64,000 bases of DNA from Bradyrhizobium sp. sGM-13 (GTDB taxonomy: Bacteria > Pseudomonadota > Alphaproteobacteria > Rhizobiales > Xanthobacteraceae). The notes beneath the pieces were generated by a model. The model had not been told where the DNA came from, did no database searches, and saw only the letters and a program-made list of their open reading frames with translations. Both the position numbers and the translations under genes were made by a program. Below are positions 53,124 through 63,013 of the stretch, piece after piece (positions within the stretch are counted from its first letter, which is position 1; the number at the start of each line of letters is the position of its first letter). Location of the stretch: contig NZ_JAGWDK010000003.1 in assembly GCF_018398875.1 (NCBI RefSeq), positions 1-64,000 on the forward strand, read 5' to 3'.

Positions 53124-53516
53124 ATGTCGGACGTTGCTGTGCCTGCCGGGCGCCGTTGGACTCATGTTGGCGTGTGGATTGTCAGAGGATTGCTGGCGCT
53201 GGCGTTTCTGGGGGCCGGGGGCGTCAAGCTCTACGGCGTGCCGATGATGGTGGACGAGTTTCACCACATTGGGCTCGGTCAATGGTTTCGCTATTTGACC
53301 GGCAGTCTCGAGATCATCGGGGCAATCCTGCTGCTGCTTCCACGAAACGCGGCTTTCGGCGCGCTGCTGCTGATCTGCATCATGATCGGCGCCGTGATCA
53401 CGCACTTGTTCGTCATCGGCGGATCGCCGGTGCCGGCGATTGTCCTGCTCGCGCTCAACGCGCTCGTGGCCTATTCGGAGCGCGAGGCAATTGCCTCTCT
53501 GGCCAAGGCGTTTTGA
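53124..53516 (+). CDS. DoxX family membrane protein
   Basis: A 130-residue DoxX-type protein with four hydrophobic helices (WIVRGLLALAFLGAGGVKLYG and similar). DoxX proteins are linked to thiosulfate/quinone oxidation and to resistance to thiol stress, and are commonly paired with HxlR regulators as here. I chose 53124, with TCGGGAGAATTCG before ATG; an upstream in-frame ATG at 53031 lies in the tandem-repeat region. It is followed eleven bases later by the DsrE-like gene, in the same run. Confidence 0.9.
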   Translation: MSDVAVPAGRRWTHVGVWIVRGLLALAFLGAGGVKLYGVPMMVDEFHHIGLGQWFRYLTGSLEIIGAILLLLPRNAAFGALLLICIMIGAVITHLFVIGGSPVPAIVLLALNALVAYSEREAIASLAKAF

Positions 53517-53526
53517 AGCAACGACA

Positions 53527-54030
53527 ATGCGCCTGTCTTTCCGCCGGGTAATTAAGTGGGTCGGGCTGGCTCTGACCTTCATCGTGCCGCTGGTCGTGAC
53601 GTTGTTGCTGACCGAGCCGGGCTCCGCTGTCTCGCAACCGGAGGCGAAGCGCACTTTGCCGCCGGTGCATCGGCTGGTGCTGCCGATCAATAGCGACGAT
53701 CCCACCACGATGCGCGCCTTGATCTCGACCTCGCTCAACCTTCCGAACTATTATCAGGAGCGCAACGAGCCATTTATGATTGAGGTCGTTGCCTACAATG
53801 CCGGCGTTCACATGTTCCGTGCCGACACGTCGCCGGTGAAGGATATGCTGCAGGTGGTAAGGGCGGTGAATCCGAACATCCGCTTCGTGGTCTGCGATGC
53901 GACAAAGCAGGGCATGCAGCGCAGCGAGGGCCGTCCGATCACGCTGATCGATAACGTCGATCTGGTGCCGAGCGGGCCCGGACGCATCATCGAATTGCAG
54001 GAAGCCGGTTGGTCCTACATCCGGTCATGA
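53527..54030 (+). CDS. Membrane-anchored DsrE-like protein
   Basis: A 167-residue protein with a single N-terminal membrane helix (WVGLALTFIVPLVVTLLL) and a DsrE/TusD-like sulfur-carrier fold. The pattern LVLPINSDDPTTMRALISTSLNL, then EVVAYNAGVHMF and the cysteine in IRFVVCDATKQGM is the family's, where that cysteine carries the sulfur. Probably in the periplasm. No close sulfur-relay partner is seen except the TlpA-like protein next to it. Start at 53527 has only weak ribosome-site support. Confidence 0.8.
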   Translation: MRLSFRRVIKWVGLALTFIVPLVVTLLLTEPGSAVSQPEAKRTLPPVHRLVLPINSDDPTTMRALISTSLNLPNYYQERNEPFMIEVVAYNAGVHMFRADTSPVKDMLQVVRAVNPNIRFVVCDATKQGMQRSEGRPITLIDNVDLVPSGPGRIIELQEAGWSYIRS

Positions 54031-54046
54031 CAAGCGGACACGCGCC

Positions 54047-54652
54047 ATGACGCTACATCGCGGGCTAACACGCCGCACGGTCGTTGCAGGGCTGCTCGGG
54101 GCCGGCACCTCGGTCGCGATGTTGGCTGCATCCAATCGCGCCCAGGCCGCTGGTCCGCCGCCATTCGCCACCTCCCGGCATCAGTTCATCCAGCTTCGTG
54201 GCGCGAGGCCTGTCCCGTCCGTGCCGATCCCGCGTCTCTACGGCGGCGCGATCGATTTGACCTCCTTGAGAGGGAAGGTGGTGCTCGTCAATTTCTGGGC
54301 GACCTGGTGTCCGGCCTGCCGGACCGAACTGCCGATGCTGGACAGTCTGGCGGCGAGCAACCATAGGGATTTCGCGGTGATCGCCGTGGCGACGGATCGC
54401 GACCGCTCGGTCGTTGCGCCTTTCGTAAAGGGGCTGAAGCTCCGGCGCCTTGCGATCGGGCTTGATCCGCAAGGACTCGTGGCAAGAGCCGGCGCCAGCG
54501 GCCAAGCCGACACGCCGTTCGCGCTCTATGGCATGCCCATTACTTTCTTGATCGGCGTCACCGGGCAAGTCGAAGGCTATATCAGCGGTGAAGCAGACTG
54601 GCTTTCCATCGAGGCGCGCCGGCTGCTCGACTACTACGCCAGCGCCGCTTAA
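54047..54652 (+). CDS. TlpA-like thioredoxin-fold protein
   Basis: A 201-residue secreted thioredoxin-like protein. The leader LTRRTVVAGLLGAGTSVAM looks Tat-type (twin Arg), and the active site WATWCPACRTELP is the TlpA/ResA-type CPxC pair. Such proteins reduce disulfides in the periplasm, for example during cytochrome c or copper-site maturation. It ends the HxlR/DoxX/DsrE run, with 16 bases to the DsrE gene, and precedes ialB on the opposite strand. Confidence 0.92.
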   Translation: MTLHRGLTRRTVVAGLLGAGTSVAMLAASNRAQAAGPPPFATSRHQFIQLRGARPVPSVPIPRLYGGAIDLTSLRGKVVLVNFWATWCPACRTELPMLDSLAASNHRDFAVIAVATDRDRSVVAPFVKGLKLRRLAIGLDPQGLVARAGASGQADTPFALYGMPITFLIGVTGQVEGYISGEADWLSIEARRLLDYYASAA

Positions 54653-54693
54653 GTCGATCGGCCGGATCTTGGGGAGCTATCGGCTCGCCCGCC

Positions 54694-55245
54694 TCACGGC
54701 AGCTTGTCATACCCCTCGCCCAGCCCGTTCAGGCTGAGCGGAAAGCCGATGCCCTCTTCGGGCGTCTCGAAGATAATAAAAGTCGCCGTCTTGGCGCCCC
54801 GGAGCTGCCCTAAGAGTTTTTCGTCCATCACCACCTCGGCGACGCAGCCATTCGGCAGGCAGCGGACGAACCCGGCGCGGCCGACATCCTGGTTGTCGAG
54901 CTTGAGCCCAAGGCCGGAGGGCAGCAGCACGCCGAGGGGGGCGACCACCCGCATCAGCTTGCTCTTCTGGTCGGCGGTTTTCAGCACGATTACGGTCAGA
55001 CCGGCGTTCGAGCGGTCCTCGGCGACCACGCTCTGGATCAGCGCGCATTGCTCGCCTTGGGCGCCGGGCGGGGTGTCGCAGCGGATTTGCCAGTCGCCAT
55101 GGACCGACCGCACCGCGCCTTGCGCGCTCGCCGACTGGGTCAAGCCGAGCAGGAGGGCCACGGCGAGCAGGCCGCCGAGCCAGCGGGCCGGTTCCACGCG
55201 ATATCCTGCCTGATGTCGTCGCGCCCTATGTTTCGAACGCCCCAT
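54694..55245 (-). CDS. IalB family (invasion-associated locus B) protein
   Basis: A 183-residue protein of the IalB family, periplasmic or outer-membrane proteins common in alphaproteobacteria. Signal peptide ends near SASAQG. The opening VHGDWQIRCDTPPGAQGEQCALIQSVV and the repeated Cys pattern with RCLPNGCVAEVVMDEKLL are the family's signature. Role unproven outside Bartonella. I set the start at 55245 (MGRSKHRARR); residues up to 55356 are unlikely. Convergent with the TlpA-like gene and divergent from the cox operon. Confidence 0.88.
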   Translation of the reverse strand: MGRSKHRARRHQAGYRVEPARWLGGLLAVALLLGLTQSASAQGAVRSVHGDWQIRCDTPPGAQGEQCALIQSVVAEDRSNAGLTVIVLKTADQKSKLMRVVAPLGVLLPSGLGLKLDNQDVGRAGFVRCLPNGCVAEVVMDEKLLGQLRGAKTATFIIFETPEEGIGFPLSLNGLGEGYDKLP

Positions 55246-55455
55246 CCGGGTCGATCCTCTCACGATTTCCGGCAGCGCCGGCAGCACATATTTTGTAACT
55301 GGACTTATTCGGACTGATACGCAATGACGGCGCCTTGAAGGCAGTCCGGGAGCCAATCCGCGCCATCGAGGACCATTCGGCCCAGGCGAATCAGCTCGCT
55401 CGGGAGCGCCGTGACTGTGCGTACATCCGGCAATCGGGCTGTCAAGCGGTGTAGG

Positions 55456-55475
55456 CCTGCCAAACGGCAGGTTTT
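55456..55475 (+). terminator. Terminator-like hairpin in the cox leader region
   Basis: CCTGCC-AAAC-GGCAGG-TTTT is a perfect 6-bp stem with a T-run on the plus strand. A second hairpin, CCTGA-TTTG-TCAGG, follows at 55477-55490. No plus-strand gene lies upstream, so it would end a leader or small RNA, or act in control of the cox operon. Confidence 0.55.
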
Positions 55476-55635
55476 GCCTGATTTGTCAGGAAAATCCGAC
55501 GTCCGGCGAATAGCAGGTGACGCATGGCTTTGCGCCCACTACTGCATTGCGAGAGCCTTAGAATTATGGTTTGAGAGGCTGGATTTCGACGCGTTCTAAC
55601 GATCTGGCCCGGGGTGCTGCAGCAAAACTGTTGCA

Positions 55636-55666
55636 GGTACTTTCGAAAGTGTACTTCCAAAGTACC
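55636..55666. promoter_or_regulatory. Nested palindromes 100 bases before coxB
   Basis: GGTACTTT (55636-55643) pairs with AAAGTACC (55659-55666), and inside it ACTTTCGAAAGT (55639-55650) is a perfect 12-bp palindrome. Position fits an operator for the cox promoter. Regulator unknown. Confidence 0.45.
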
Positions 55667-55759
55667 TCCGGTAGGCCGTTTGTGAGGGCGGATCGTGCGG
55701 CATTTCCGGCCATCCGGCCGAAATGCTTTGGGGATTTTTTCTAAGGGAGCGCGAGCGGC

Positions 55760-58299
<2,540 letters not shown>

Positions 58300-58358
58300 A
58301 CATTTGTTCGCGGCGCGCCATCGTTGCGCGCCGCGGCTTTAGTGAAGCGAGATAAATC

Positions 58359-59297
58359 TTGTCGGTAGTCGACCACAACGCCATCGATGCCCTGCCTCGG
58401 ATTTCCGAGGCTGATGTCGGTGATTACCTCGCGCTGCTGAAGCCGCGGGTGATGTCGCTTGTGGTCTTCACCGCGCTGGTCGGTCTCTTCATCGCGCCCG
58501 GCCACGTCCATCCGGTCATCGCCTTCACCTCGATCCTGTGCATCGCGGTCGGGGCCGGCGCCTCGGGCGCGCTGAACATGGCCTATGAGGGCGACATCGA
58601 CGCTTTGATGTCGCGCACCGCCAACCGGCCGATCCCGCGGGGACGCATCACGCAGGGCGAGGCCACGGCGTTCGGCCTGATCCTGTCGTTCTTCTCGGTG
58701 ATGACGCTCGGCACCCTCGTCAACTGGCTCGCCGGCGCGCTGCTGGCGTTCACGATCTTCTTCTACGTGGTGATCTACACGATGTGGCTGAAGCGCTCGA
58801 CCGCGCAGAACATCGTGATCGGCGGTGCCGCCGGCGCGCTGCCGCCTGTGGTAGCGTGGGCCGCGGCCACTGGCTCGCTGTCGATGGAGCCGCTGCTCCT
58901 GTTCCTCATCATCTTCTTCTGGACCCCGCCGCATTTCTGGGCGCTGGCGCTGTTCCGCAGCGACGATTATGCCCGCGCAGGGATTCCGATGCTGCCCGTG
59001 GTCGCGGGACCCGACGCGACGCGGCTGCAGATCCTGCTCTACACGATCGTGCTGGTCGCCATCGCCGCAGCGCCCTGGCCGCTCGGCTATTTCGACGCGG
59101 TCTACGGCGTCACCTCACTGACGCTCGGTGCCGGCATGATGTGGCTCGCCATCGAGGTCTACCGCCACCGCGAGGGCAAGCAGGCGAGCCGCGCCACCCG
59201 CCGGCTATTTGCCTTCTCGATCCTATATCTGTTCGCGCTGTTTGCGACGCTCCTGCTCGAGATCGTGATTCGCGCCGTCGCAGCTATGGTCGGGTAG
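58359..59297 (+). CDS. cyoE: Heme O synthase (protoheme IX farnesyltransferase)
   Basis: A 312-residue UbiA-type prenyltransferase that adds farnesyl to heme b, the first step to heme a. The Asp motif [23 protein letters not shown] near residue 72 is characteristic, as is the second [28 protein letters not shown]. About eight membrane helices. It begins with TTG at 58359, which has GAAGCGAGA upstream. It lies between the oxidase and the CoxF/CtaG genes, the usual order. Confidence 0.95.
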   Translation: MSVVDHNAIDALPRISEADVGDYLALLKPRVMSLVVFTALVGLFIAPGHVHPVIAFTSILCIAVGAGASGALNMAYEGDIDALMSRTANRPIPRGRITQGEATAFGLILSFFSVMTLGTLVNWLAGALLAFTIFFYVVIYTMWLKRSTAQNIVIGGAAGALPPVVAWAAATGSLSMEPLLLFLIIFFWTPPHFWALALFRSDDYARAGIPMLPVVAGPDATRLQILLYTIVLVAIAAAPWPLGYFDAVYGVTSLTLGAGMMWLAIEVYRHREGKQASRATRRLFAFSILYLFALFATLLLEIVIRAVAAMVG

Positions 59298-59315
59298 GGG
59301 GCGCATGGAACGCTC

Positions 59316-59480
59316 ATGGACGACAAGCGCAAGCCAGATGGAATCGTCCTCACCGAGGCGCAGAAGCGAAGCCGCCGTCAGCGCTCGATCGCCATTGCGC
59401 TCGCGCTCGGCGTCCTCGTCGTACTGTTTTTCGCAGTCACCATGGTCAAGGGGCCGGGCGTTCTCGTCCGTCCGTTGTGA
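59316..59480 (+). CDS. coxF: CoxF-like 54-residue membrane protein
   Basis: A small protein: polar N-terminus ([20 protein letters not shown]) followed by one membrane helix ([20 protein letters not shown]) and a short tail GPGVLVRPL. Its place between heme O synthase and CtaG, its size and layout fit the small CoxF/CcoS-like proteins annotated in rhizobial cox operons. Its last four bases (GTGA) overlap a possible GTG start of ctaG. It is too short to be found by most gene finders. Its role is probably in oxidase assembly. Confidence 0.8.
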   Translation: MDDKRKPDGIVLTEAQKRSRRQRSIAIALALGVLVVLFFAVTMVKGPGVLVRPL

Positions 59481-59485
59481 TTGAG

Positions 59486-60127
59486 ATGCAGAACGAGCCG
59501 CAGGTCAGCGAGGGCAGGGAAGGCGAGAGGGTTGCCTCGCGCCGTACCTTGACGCGCGATGCGGCCGTCGCCTCGATTTGCGGCTTCGTCGTGGTGCTGA
59601 TGGTCGGCGCGTCCTATGCCGCCGTGCCGTTCTACGACTGGTTCTGCCGCGCCACCGGGTTCAACGGCACCACCCAGGTTGCGACCTCGGCGCCGTCAGA
59701 CGCGCCGCTGGAGCGCAAGATCGCGGTGCGGTTCGACGCCAATGTCGGTCCTGGACTGCCCTGGAAATTCGAGCCCGAGCAGAACGAGATCGAGGTCCGC
59801 ATCGGCGAGGTCGTCACCGTCTTCTATACCGTGACCAACCAGGCCGCGCGCGCCACCGCCGGTGTTGCCGCCTACAACGTCGCGCCGCTCACCGTCGGCG
59901 CCTATTTCCAGAAGATCAACTGCTTCTGCTTCACCGAACAGACCATGGGCCCCGGCGAGAAGCGCGAGATGCCCGTGGTGTTCTATGTCGATCCGGCGCT
60001 GGCGAAAGACAGCGAGAACGACGGACTGAAGACGATTACGCTATCCTACACCTTCTATCCCGTACGCGAATCGACGCCGAAGCCGCTTGCGGCCGGCGAA
60101 ACCGATAAACGCAAGGGAAACCTCTAA
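59486..60127 (+). CDS. ctaG: Cytochrome c oxidase assembly protein CtaG (Cox11)
   Basis: A 213-residue Cox11/CtaG protein, which delivers copper to the CuB site of subunit I. One N-terminal membrane helix at about residues 33-50 ([25 protein letters not shown], with the first conserved Cys) and a periplasmic beta domain with the copper-binding CFCF motif in [29 protein letters not shown] give ATG 59486; GTG 59477 overlaps the CoxF stop and is an alternative. Both options keep the protein in full. Confidence 0.95.
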   Translation: MQNEPQVSEGREGERVASRRTLTRDAAVASICGFVVVLMVGASYAAVPFYDWFCRATGFNGTTQVATSAPSDAPLERKIAVRFDANVGPGLPWKFEPEQNEIEVRIGEVVTVFYTVTNQAARATAGVAAYNVAPLTVGAYFQKINCFCFTEQTMGPGEKREMPVVFYVDPALAKDSENDGLKTITLSYTFYPVRESTPKPLAAGETDKRKGNL

Positions 60128-60222
60128 CCTCGGAATTCCGTATTGATCGGGATTTCGCGTTTTTGATTGTTGAGACGAATATGTGCCGAAGGGAACGGCA
60201 CACCTAACGGAGAGAGACCGCA

Positions 60223-61113
60223 ATGGCTACGGCGCACGCGAAGCACCACGACTACCACCTCGTCGATCCGAGCCCGTGGCCGGTCGTCGGCTCGATCTCG
60301 GCCTTCATCATGGCCGTGGGCGCGATCGCCTGGATGCATCACATGTTCGCCGCCGCCCCGATCATCTTCGGTGTCGGGACCATCGGCGTGCTCTACACCA
60401 TGGCGAGCTGGTGGGGCGACGTGATCCGCGAAGCCCAGTACAAGGGCGACCACACCCGCGTGGTGCAGATCAGCCACCGCTACGGCATGATCCTGTTCAT
60501 CGCCTCCGAGGTGATGTTCTTTGTCGCCTGGTTCTGGGCGTTCTTTAATTCCGCGCTGTTCCCTGCGGATGCGGTCCACGCCACCCGCGACGCAGTGTTC
60601 GGTTGTGGTCCGGGGACGGCTGCCGGCGCCTGCCCCGTGCCGGGCACCTGGCCGCCGAAGGGTATCGAGACCTTCGATCCCTGGCACCTGCCGCTGCTCA
60701 ACACGCTGTTGCTGCTGACCTCGGGCACCACGGTTACATGGGCGCACCACGCGCTGCTGGAGAACGATCGCCAAGGACTCAAATACGGCCTGATCCTCAC
60801 CGTCGTGCTCGGCGCCTGCTTCACCGCCGTGCAGGCTTATGAATATGCGCACGCCACGTTCTCGTTCTCGGGCAACATCTACGGCGCAACCTTCTTCATG
60901 GCCACCGGCTTCCACGGCTTCCACGTGCTGGTCGGCACTGTCTTCCTCTTGGTCTGCCTGTTCCGCGCCTATGCCGGCCACTTCACACCGAAGCAGCACC
61001 TCGGCTTCGAATTCGCCGCCTGGTACTGGCACTTCGTCGACGTGGTGTGGTTGTTCCTGTTCGTCACCATTTACGTCTGGTTCCGCGGTTCGGGACCGGT
61101 GGCCGGGCACTGA
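60223..61113 (+). CDS. ctaE: Cytochrome c oxidase subunit III
   Basis: A 296-residue subunit III with seven membrane helices. Family features: DYHLVDPSPWPVVGSISAFIM near the start, WWGDVIREAQYKGDHT, the Glu in VMFFVAWFWAFF, GIETFDPWHLPLLNTLLLLTSG and ATGFHGFHVLVGTVFL with WYWHFVDVVWLFLFV at the end. It stabilises the proton-pumping core. Followed by a strong intrinsic terminator, so the transcript may partly end before the DUF983 gene. Confidence 0.97.
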   Translation: MATAHAKHHDYHLVDPSPWPVVGSISAFIMAVGAIAWMHHMFAAAPIIFGVGTIGVLYTMASWWGDVIREAQYKGDHTRVVQISHRYGMILFIASEVMFFVAWFWAFFNSALFPADAVHATRDAVFGCGPGTAAGACPVPGTWPPKGIETFDPWHLPLLNTLLLLTSGTTVTWAHHALLENDRQGLKYGLILTVVLGACFTAVQAYEYAHATFSFSGNIYGATFFMATGFHGFHVLVGTVFLLVCLFRAYAGHFTPKQHLGFEFAAWYWHFVDVVWLFLFVTIYVWFRGSGPVAGH

Positions 61114-61134
61114 TACAGGCTCGACGTGCTACAA

Positions 61135-61163
61135 GGGGCGGTCGGAAGGACCGCCCTTTTTCT
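61135..61163 (+). terminator. Rho-independent terminator after ctaE
   Basis: GGGCGGTC-GGAAG-GACCGCCC-TTTTT, a perfect 8-bp stem with a T-run, 22 bases after the ctaE stop codon. Confidence 0.85.
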
Positions 61164-61303
61164 TACCCTTCTCCCCTTGTAGGAGAAGGTGCCTTCGCGA
61201 AGCGAAGGCGGATGATGGGTCTGTCTCCGCGGAGAGAACCCCTCACCCGTCGCCTCACTTCGTGAGGCGCCACCCTCTCCCACGAGGGGAGAGGGAAGGA
61301 AAA
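61163..61303. repeat. CTTCTCCCC palindromic repeat between ctaE and DUF983
   Basis: The left end reads CTTCTCCCCTTGTAGGAGAAG and the right end CCTCTCCCACGAGGGGAGAGG, with inner hairpins (CCTTCGCGAAGCGAAGG and GCCTCACTTCGTGAGGC). Same family as the elements at 15742 and inside the ligase gene. It directly follows the terminator of ctaE. Confidence 0.8.
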
Positions 61304-61307
61304 GTCG

Positions 61308-61694
61308 ATGGCTGACACTTCACCCACACTCACTCAGAGCGCGCTCCGCGGCCTCGCCTGCCGCTGCCCGCGTTGTGGCAAGGGCAAGCTCTATGCGGGC
61401 TTCCTCGACCTGCGCCCGAATTGCGAAGCTTGCGGGCTCGACTACGCCTTCATCGATTCTGGCGACGGTCCTGCGATCTTCATCATCATGCTGGCAGGCG
61501 CCATCGTGGTCACCGCCGCCCTGATCGTCGAAGTCAGATATCAGCCGCCGTTCTGGCTGCATGCGGCGCTCTGGCTGCCGCTGATCGCAGCGACCACGCT
61601 TCTGCCGTTACGCTCGATGAAGTCGCTTCTGATCGCGCTGCAGTTCCATCACAAGGCGGCGCCGGGCCGGCTGATCGACCGCGAGCCGAAATGA
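61308..61694 (+). CDS. DUF983 family protein
   Basis: A 128-residue protein of family DUF983. Two Cys pairs (CRCPRCGKGKL and NCEACGLDYAF) probably hold a zinc, followed by two membrane helices (AIFIIMLAGAIVVTAALIV and LHAALWLPLIAATTLL). Genes of this family lie in oxidase-assembly clusters, but the role is not known. Its stop codon overlaps the SURF1 start by four bases (ATGA). Confidence 0.93.
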   Translation: MADTSPTLTQSALRGLACRCPRCGKGKLYAGFLDLRPNCEACGLDYAFIDSGDGPAIFIIMLAGAIVVTAALIVEVRYQPPFWLHAALWLPLIAATTLLPLRSMKSLLIALQFHHKAAPGRLIDREPK

Positions 61695-62458
61695 CCGGTC
61701 TTTCGTCACGGCGGCGGCCGGTCACCGGCTTTGCCGTCTTCACGCTGATCATGGTGGCGGTCTTCGCCGGCCTTGGCGTTTGGCAATTGCAGCGCCGGGT
61801 CGAGAAGCACGCGCTGATCGCCAGGTTGAATGAACGGCTCGCGGCCGCGCCCGAGGCGCTGCCGGCGCAAACGCAATGGCATACGTTGACACCAGCCAAA
61901 GACGAATTCCGCCGCGTCAGCTTCACTGCCACCTACGCGCCCTTGCCGGATGCGATGGTCTATAGTGCGGGCTCCGCGGTGCGCGATGACATCTCCGGCC
62001 CCGGCACCTGGGCCTTCCTGCCGGCGCAGCTCGCCGATGGCAACACCATCGTGGTCAACACCGGCTTTGTGCAGAACACGATGCAGGACCGCGCCCAGCA
62101 GGATCGCGCCGCAAGACGCCTCATCACCGGTGACCCGGTGCAGCTCACCGGCTATATCCGGTTTCCCGAGAGCGCCGGCACGCTGACGCCGCCGGAGAGC
62201 GTAGCAAAACGGCTTTGGTTCACTCGCGATCATCTCGCGATGGCGCATGCGCTCGGCTGGGTCGAAGGCGGCAAGGCCGTCGCGCCGTTCTATGTCGATC
62301 TGGAACATCCGGTGCCCGAAAGCGGCATTCCAAAGCCCGGGCCACTCTCCGTGCACCTCAAGGACAATCACCTGCAATACGCCATCACTTGGTTCACGCT
62401 CGCCTTTGCAGTCGTCATTGCGTTCGGTGTGTGGTGGCGCGCGCAACGTCGAGCATGA
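61691..62458 (+). CDS. SURF1 family oxidase assembly protein
   Basis: A 255-residue SURF1-type assembly factor, which helps insert heme a into subunit I. Two membrane helices lie at the ends (GFAVFTLIMVAVFAGLGVWQLQRR at 13-36, with the family's GVWQ-x-x-R, and WFTLAFAVVIAFGVWW near the end); the loop between is periplasmic and contains NTGFVQNTMQDR and VEGGKAVAPFYVDLE. Starts at 61691 inside the DUF983 stop (ATGA), so both are translationally coupled. Confidence 0.94.
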   Translation: MTGLSSRRRPVTGFAVFTLIMVAVFAGLGVWQLQRRVEKHALIARLNERLAAAPEALPAQTQWHTLTPAKDEFRRVSFTATYAPLPDAMVYSAGSAVRDDISGPGTWAFLPAQLADGNTIVVNTGFVQNTMQDRAQQDRAARRLITGDPVQLTGYIRFPESAGTLTPPESVAKRLWFTRDHLAMAHALGWVEGGKAVAPFYVDLEHPVPESGIPKPGPLSVHLKDNHLQYAITWFTLAFAVVIAFGVWWRAQRRA

Positions 62459-62548
62459 GACCCCGTATTCGTCCGGACTAGCCTCATGGAACCTTTGTTC
62501 CGCACAATCATTTAGGGACCAAGGTGAGTTCCGGAAATAGGCTGTTCA

Positions 62549-63010
62549 GTGTCCATTCACGACGATCGCCATACTCCGTCACCCGCGTCAGCACTCGGGA
62601 CAAGGTATGGCAACGTGGATGGGATCGCGGAATTGGCTGATGATTTCGATCAGGTAGCATTAGTGGTCGACTGGCTGGACGCGTGCCGCAATCGCGACCT
62701 CGCGACATTGCTCGACCTCTATGCTGATGACGCGATCGCCGAATGCCGGTGCGGCGAGGCCAAGGTCAGTGAAGGCCGCGCCGGACTCGAGTCCTACTGG
62801 CGGCCGCGCCTCGATGCGATCGCACCCACCGCATTCGGGCTGGAGGAAATCACGCCGACCACTGACGGCGTCGTGCTCGATTATCTGAGCCACGAAGGCA
62901 TGCCAGTCCGCATCGCATTCGCCTTTTCGCGCGACGCCAAGATCTTGCGCACCACCTGCGCCCCCTCGGGCCAGGCGTTGTGCCGGGAAGTTGCCGCCAC
63001 TGGCGACTGA
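62549..63010 (+). CDS. NTF2-like protein
   Basis: A 153-residue protein with an NTF2-like core (VVDWLDACRNRDLATLLDLYADDAIAECR, then GRAGLESYWRPRLD and AKILRTTCAPSG). It starts with GTG at 62549, with no clear ribosome site. A start nearer the conserved core (for example a GTG at 62617) is possible. It lies between the cox run and a convergent sensor kinase. No specific function can be given. It is one of several NTF2-fold proteins in this window. Confidence 0.7.
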   Translation: MSIHDDRHTPSPASALGTRYGNVDGIAELADDFDQVALVVDWLDACRNRDLATLLDLYADDAIAECRCGEAKVSEGRAGLESYWRPRLDAIAPTAFGLEEITPTTDGVVLDYLSHEGMPVRIAFAFSRDAKILRTTCAPSGQALCREVAATGD

Positions 63011-63013
63011 TCG

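Larger units (their letters stand above)
55246..55759. other. 514-base gap before the cox operon
   Basis: No convincing gene. It contains two successive hairpins at 55456-55490, a set of nested palindromes at 55636-55666 and an AT-rich stretch near 55288-55310 (TATTTTGTAAC) that could hold a promoter. Since ialB runs away on the minus strand, most of this region is 5' to coxB. A leader RNA or small RNA is possible. Confidence 0.5.
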
